DNA from: Campylobacterales bacterium
GTDB lineage: Bacteria; Campylobacterota; Campylobacteria; Campylobacterales; Hydrogenimonadaceae
Assembly (NCBI GenBank): GCA_026986055.1
Contig: JALSPH010000267.1
Coordinates: forward strand, 1-6,357
Length of the DNA: 6,357 nt
Reading direction: 5' to 3'
The translations under genes and the position numbers were made by a program. The notes beneath the pieces were generated by a model, which was given only the letters and a program-made list of their open reading frames with translations, searched no databases and was not told the DNA's origin. Positions 5,389-6,357 of the stretch are shown here, in pieces (within the stretch, counting starts at the first letter, position 1; every line of letters starts with the position of its first letter).

Positions 5389-6357
5389 TCAAAGGGCCCT
5401 TTTGCTTTTGTAAACGAAGGCCAACACTTCGGCAACGGCATGGTAAAACTGCTCAGGCACCTCTTTGTCTATATCTACATGTTTGTAAAGTTCTCTTGCA
5501 AGAGGAGGATTCTCCACGATCTGAACGCCGCTCTCTCTAGCGATCTCCTTTATCTTGAGCGCTATCAAGTCGGCCCCTTTTGCCACAACTTTGGGAGCTT
5601 TGGACTCCCCCTCCTTATAGCGAAGCGCAACGGCGAAGTGGGTAGGGTTGGTAATGACGACATCGGCATTCGGAACCTCGGCGAGCATCCGTTTTCTTGC
5701 CATCTCCATCTGAATCTGTCTGATCTTCGCCTTTATCTCGGGGTTTCCCTCAAGCTGCTTCATCTCATCTTTGATCTCCTGCTTCGACATCCTGAGACCT
5801 TTGAAGTAGTTGTAGCGCACGAACATGATATCTATCAATGCCAAAACCATTAACAGGACAAGCATCACGGCCGCCAGTATCAGAGCTCTGTCGCCCAGCC
5901 ACCTCATCTGATCCAGAAGGTCTGCCCTTGAGACTGAAACCAGCTCCTCTATGAACCCGAGAAATACGCTGAATGCCACAATGAACACGGCAGCCACTTT
6001 CAGCGTGATCTTCGCACCCTCGACCAGCTTCTTCAACGAAAAGAGGTTTTTTGCACCTTTTATGGGGTCGATCTTTTTCAAGTCCGGGGTAAGGGGCTTT
6101 GTCGTAAAGAGAAAGCCAAACTGCATCCAACCTGCAATGAGCCCTGCGATCGCCACAGGTATAGCCAAAGGCAAAACCATGATCAGCAGTTGATATATCG
6201 TATATATGGTGATATCCATCAACAAAGAGGGGGTAAGATCTATGCCAAAAAAGTGTGTATAGTAGCTGTAGAGGTTTTCGAGCCTGTCCATGATCCACGA
6301 AAAGAGAGCGGTGACGGCAATAACGGCCACCAGCATCGTAACGAAGCCGGAAGCGTC
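5389..6357 (-). CDS. flhB: Flagellar type III export switch protein FlhB (partial, N-terminus missing)
   Basis: FlhB is an inner-membrane component of the flagellar export gate. Its autocleaving cytoplasmic domain switches export from rod/hook to filament substrates. The visible 322 residues start in frame at the window edge (D-A-S-G-F-V-T), so roughly the first 30-40 residues are missing and the Met at 6336 is internal. Hydrophobic segments occur at about 8-22, 47-80, 117-140 and 156-182, giving the expected four-helix region. An amphipathic linker follows (K-Q-E-I-K-D-E-M-K, G-N-P-E-I-K, R-Q-I-Q-M-E-M). The autocleavage site N-P-T-H is intact at residues 237-240 (codons at 5649-5638) in V-I-T-N-P-T-H-F-A-V-A-L-R-Y, and E-N-P-P-L-A-R-E-L-Y follows. 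Similar proteins exist in virulence type III secretion (SctU). The long linker fit, the C-terminus and the Campylobacterota context favour FlhB. It heads the visible flhB-nrnA-M23 unit. Confidence 0.95.
   Translation of the reverse strand, partial: DASGFVTMLVAVIAVTALFSWIMDRLENLYSYYTHFFGIDLTPSLLMDITIYTIYQLLIMVLPLAIPVAIAGLIAGWMQFGFLFTTKPLTPDLKKIDPIKGAKNLFSLKKLVEGAKITLKVAAVFIVAFSVFLGFIEELVSVSRADLLDQMRWLGDRALILAAVMLVLLMVLALIDIMFVRYNYFKGLRMSKQEIKDEMKQLEGNPEIKAKIRQIQMEMARKRMLAEVPNADVVITNPTHFAVALRYKEGESKAPKVVAKGADLIALKIKEIARESGVQIVENPPLARELYKHVDIDKEVPEQFYHAVAEVLAFVYKSKRAL

Noticed and set aside
5364..5441. 26-residue N-terminal extension of the DHH protein
   Set aside because: It overlaps the end of flhB by 53 nt, is unlike NrnA N-termini, and the family-like start is the ATG at 5363.
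6334..6336. ATG as the start of flhB
   Set aside because: The frame remains open to the window edge with D-A-S-G-F-V-T, which matches the internal region of FlhB just before the first membrane helix, so this Met is internal and the gene is cut by the window.

Overview
This window is a compact block of housekeeping genes, all read from the minus strand. It is most likely from a member of the Campylobacterota (Epsilonproteobacteria). The basis is the gene order M23 peptidase - lpxC - short tsaB - thrB - ylxR - infB, which I recall from Campylobacter and its relatives, together with the style of the protein sequences. The moderate base composition suggests a free-living or vent/sediment lineage (Sulfurovum, Sulfurimonas or Hydrogenimonas type) rather than an AT-rich pathogen. 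That genus-level guess is inference.

Reading in the direction of transcription (high to low coordinates), the layout is: flhB (flagellar export switch, 5' end outside the window); a DHH/DHHA1 phosphoesterase of the NrnA type, 25 nt after it; a membrane-anchored M23 endopeptidase whose TTG start directly follows the nrnA stop codon; a 116-nt intergenic region with an extended -10 promoter and a leader hairpin; lpxC (lipid A synthesis); a short tsaB (tRNA t6A synthesis) overlapping the lpxC end; a 73-nt gap with a promoter; thrB (homoserine kinase); a 54-nt gap with a promoter; ylxR (DUF448); and infB (initiation factor IF2), which overlaps the ylxR stop and runs off the window after 103 codons.

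The transcription units suggested by the sequence are flhB-nrnA-M23, lpxC-tsaB, thrB, and ylxR-infB. The last three each start at a perfect TATAAT hexamer in an intergenic gap. Two of these carry the identical extended element TGGTATAAT. The themes are cell envelope and flagellum (flhB, M23, lpxC), RNA turnover and translation (nrnA, tsaB, ylxR, infB) and amino-acid synthesis (thrB).

I see no mobile element, CRISPR array, RNA gene, defence system or other accessory cargo, and no intergenic stretch longer than 116 nt. I do not think the window holds an undescribed system. The points worth a second look are regulatory: a near-leaderless ylxR start, inverted repeats overlapping the ylxR and thrB promoters, and a hairpin next to the lpxC ribosome-binding site. 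The very short TsaB also deserves attention.
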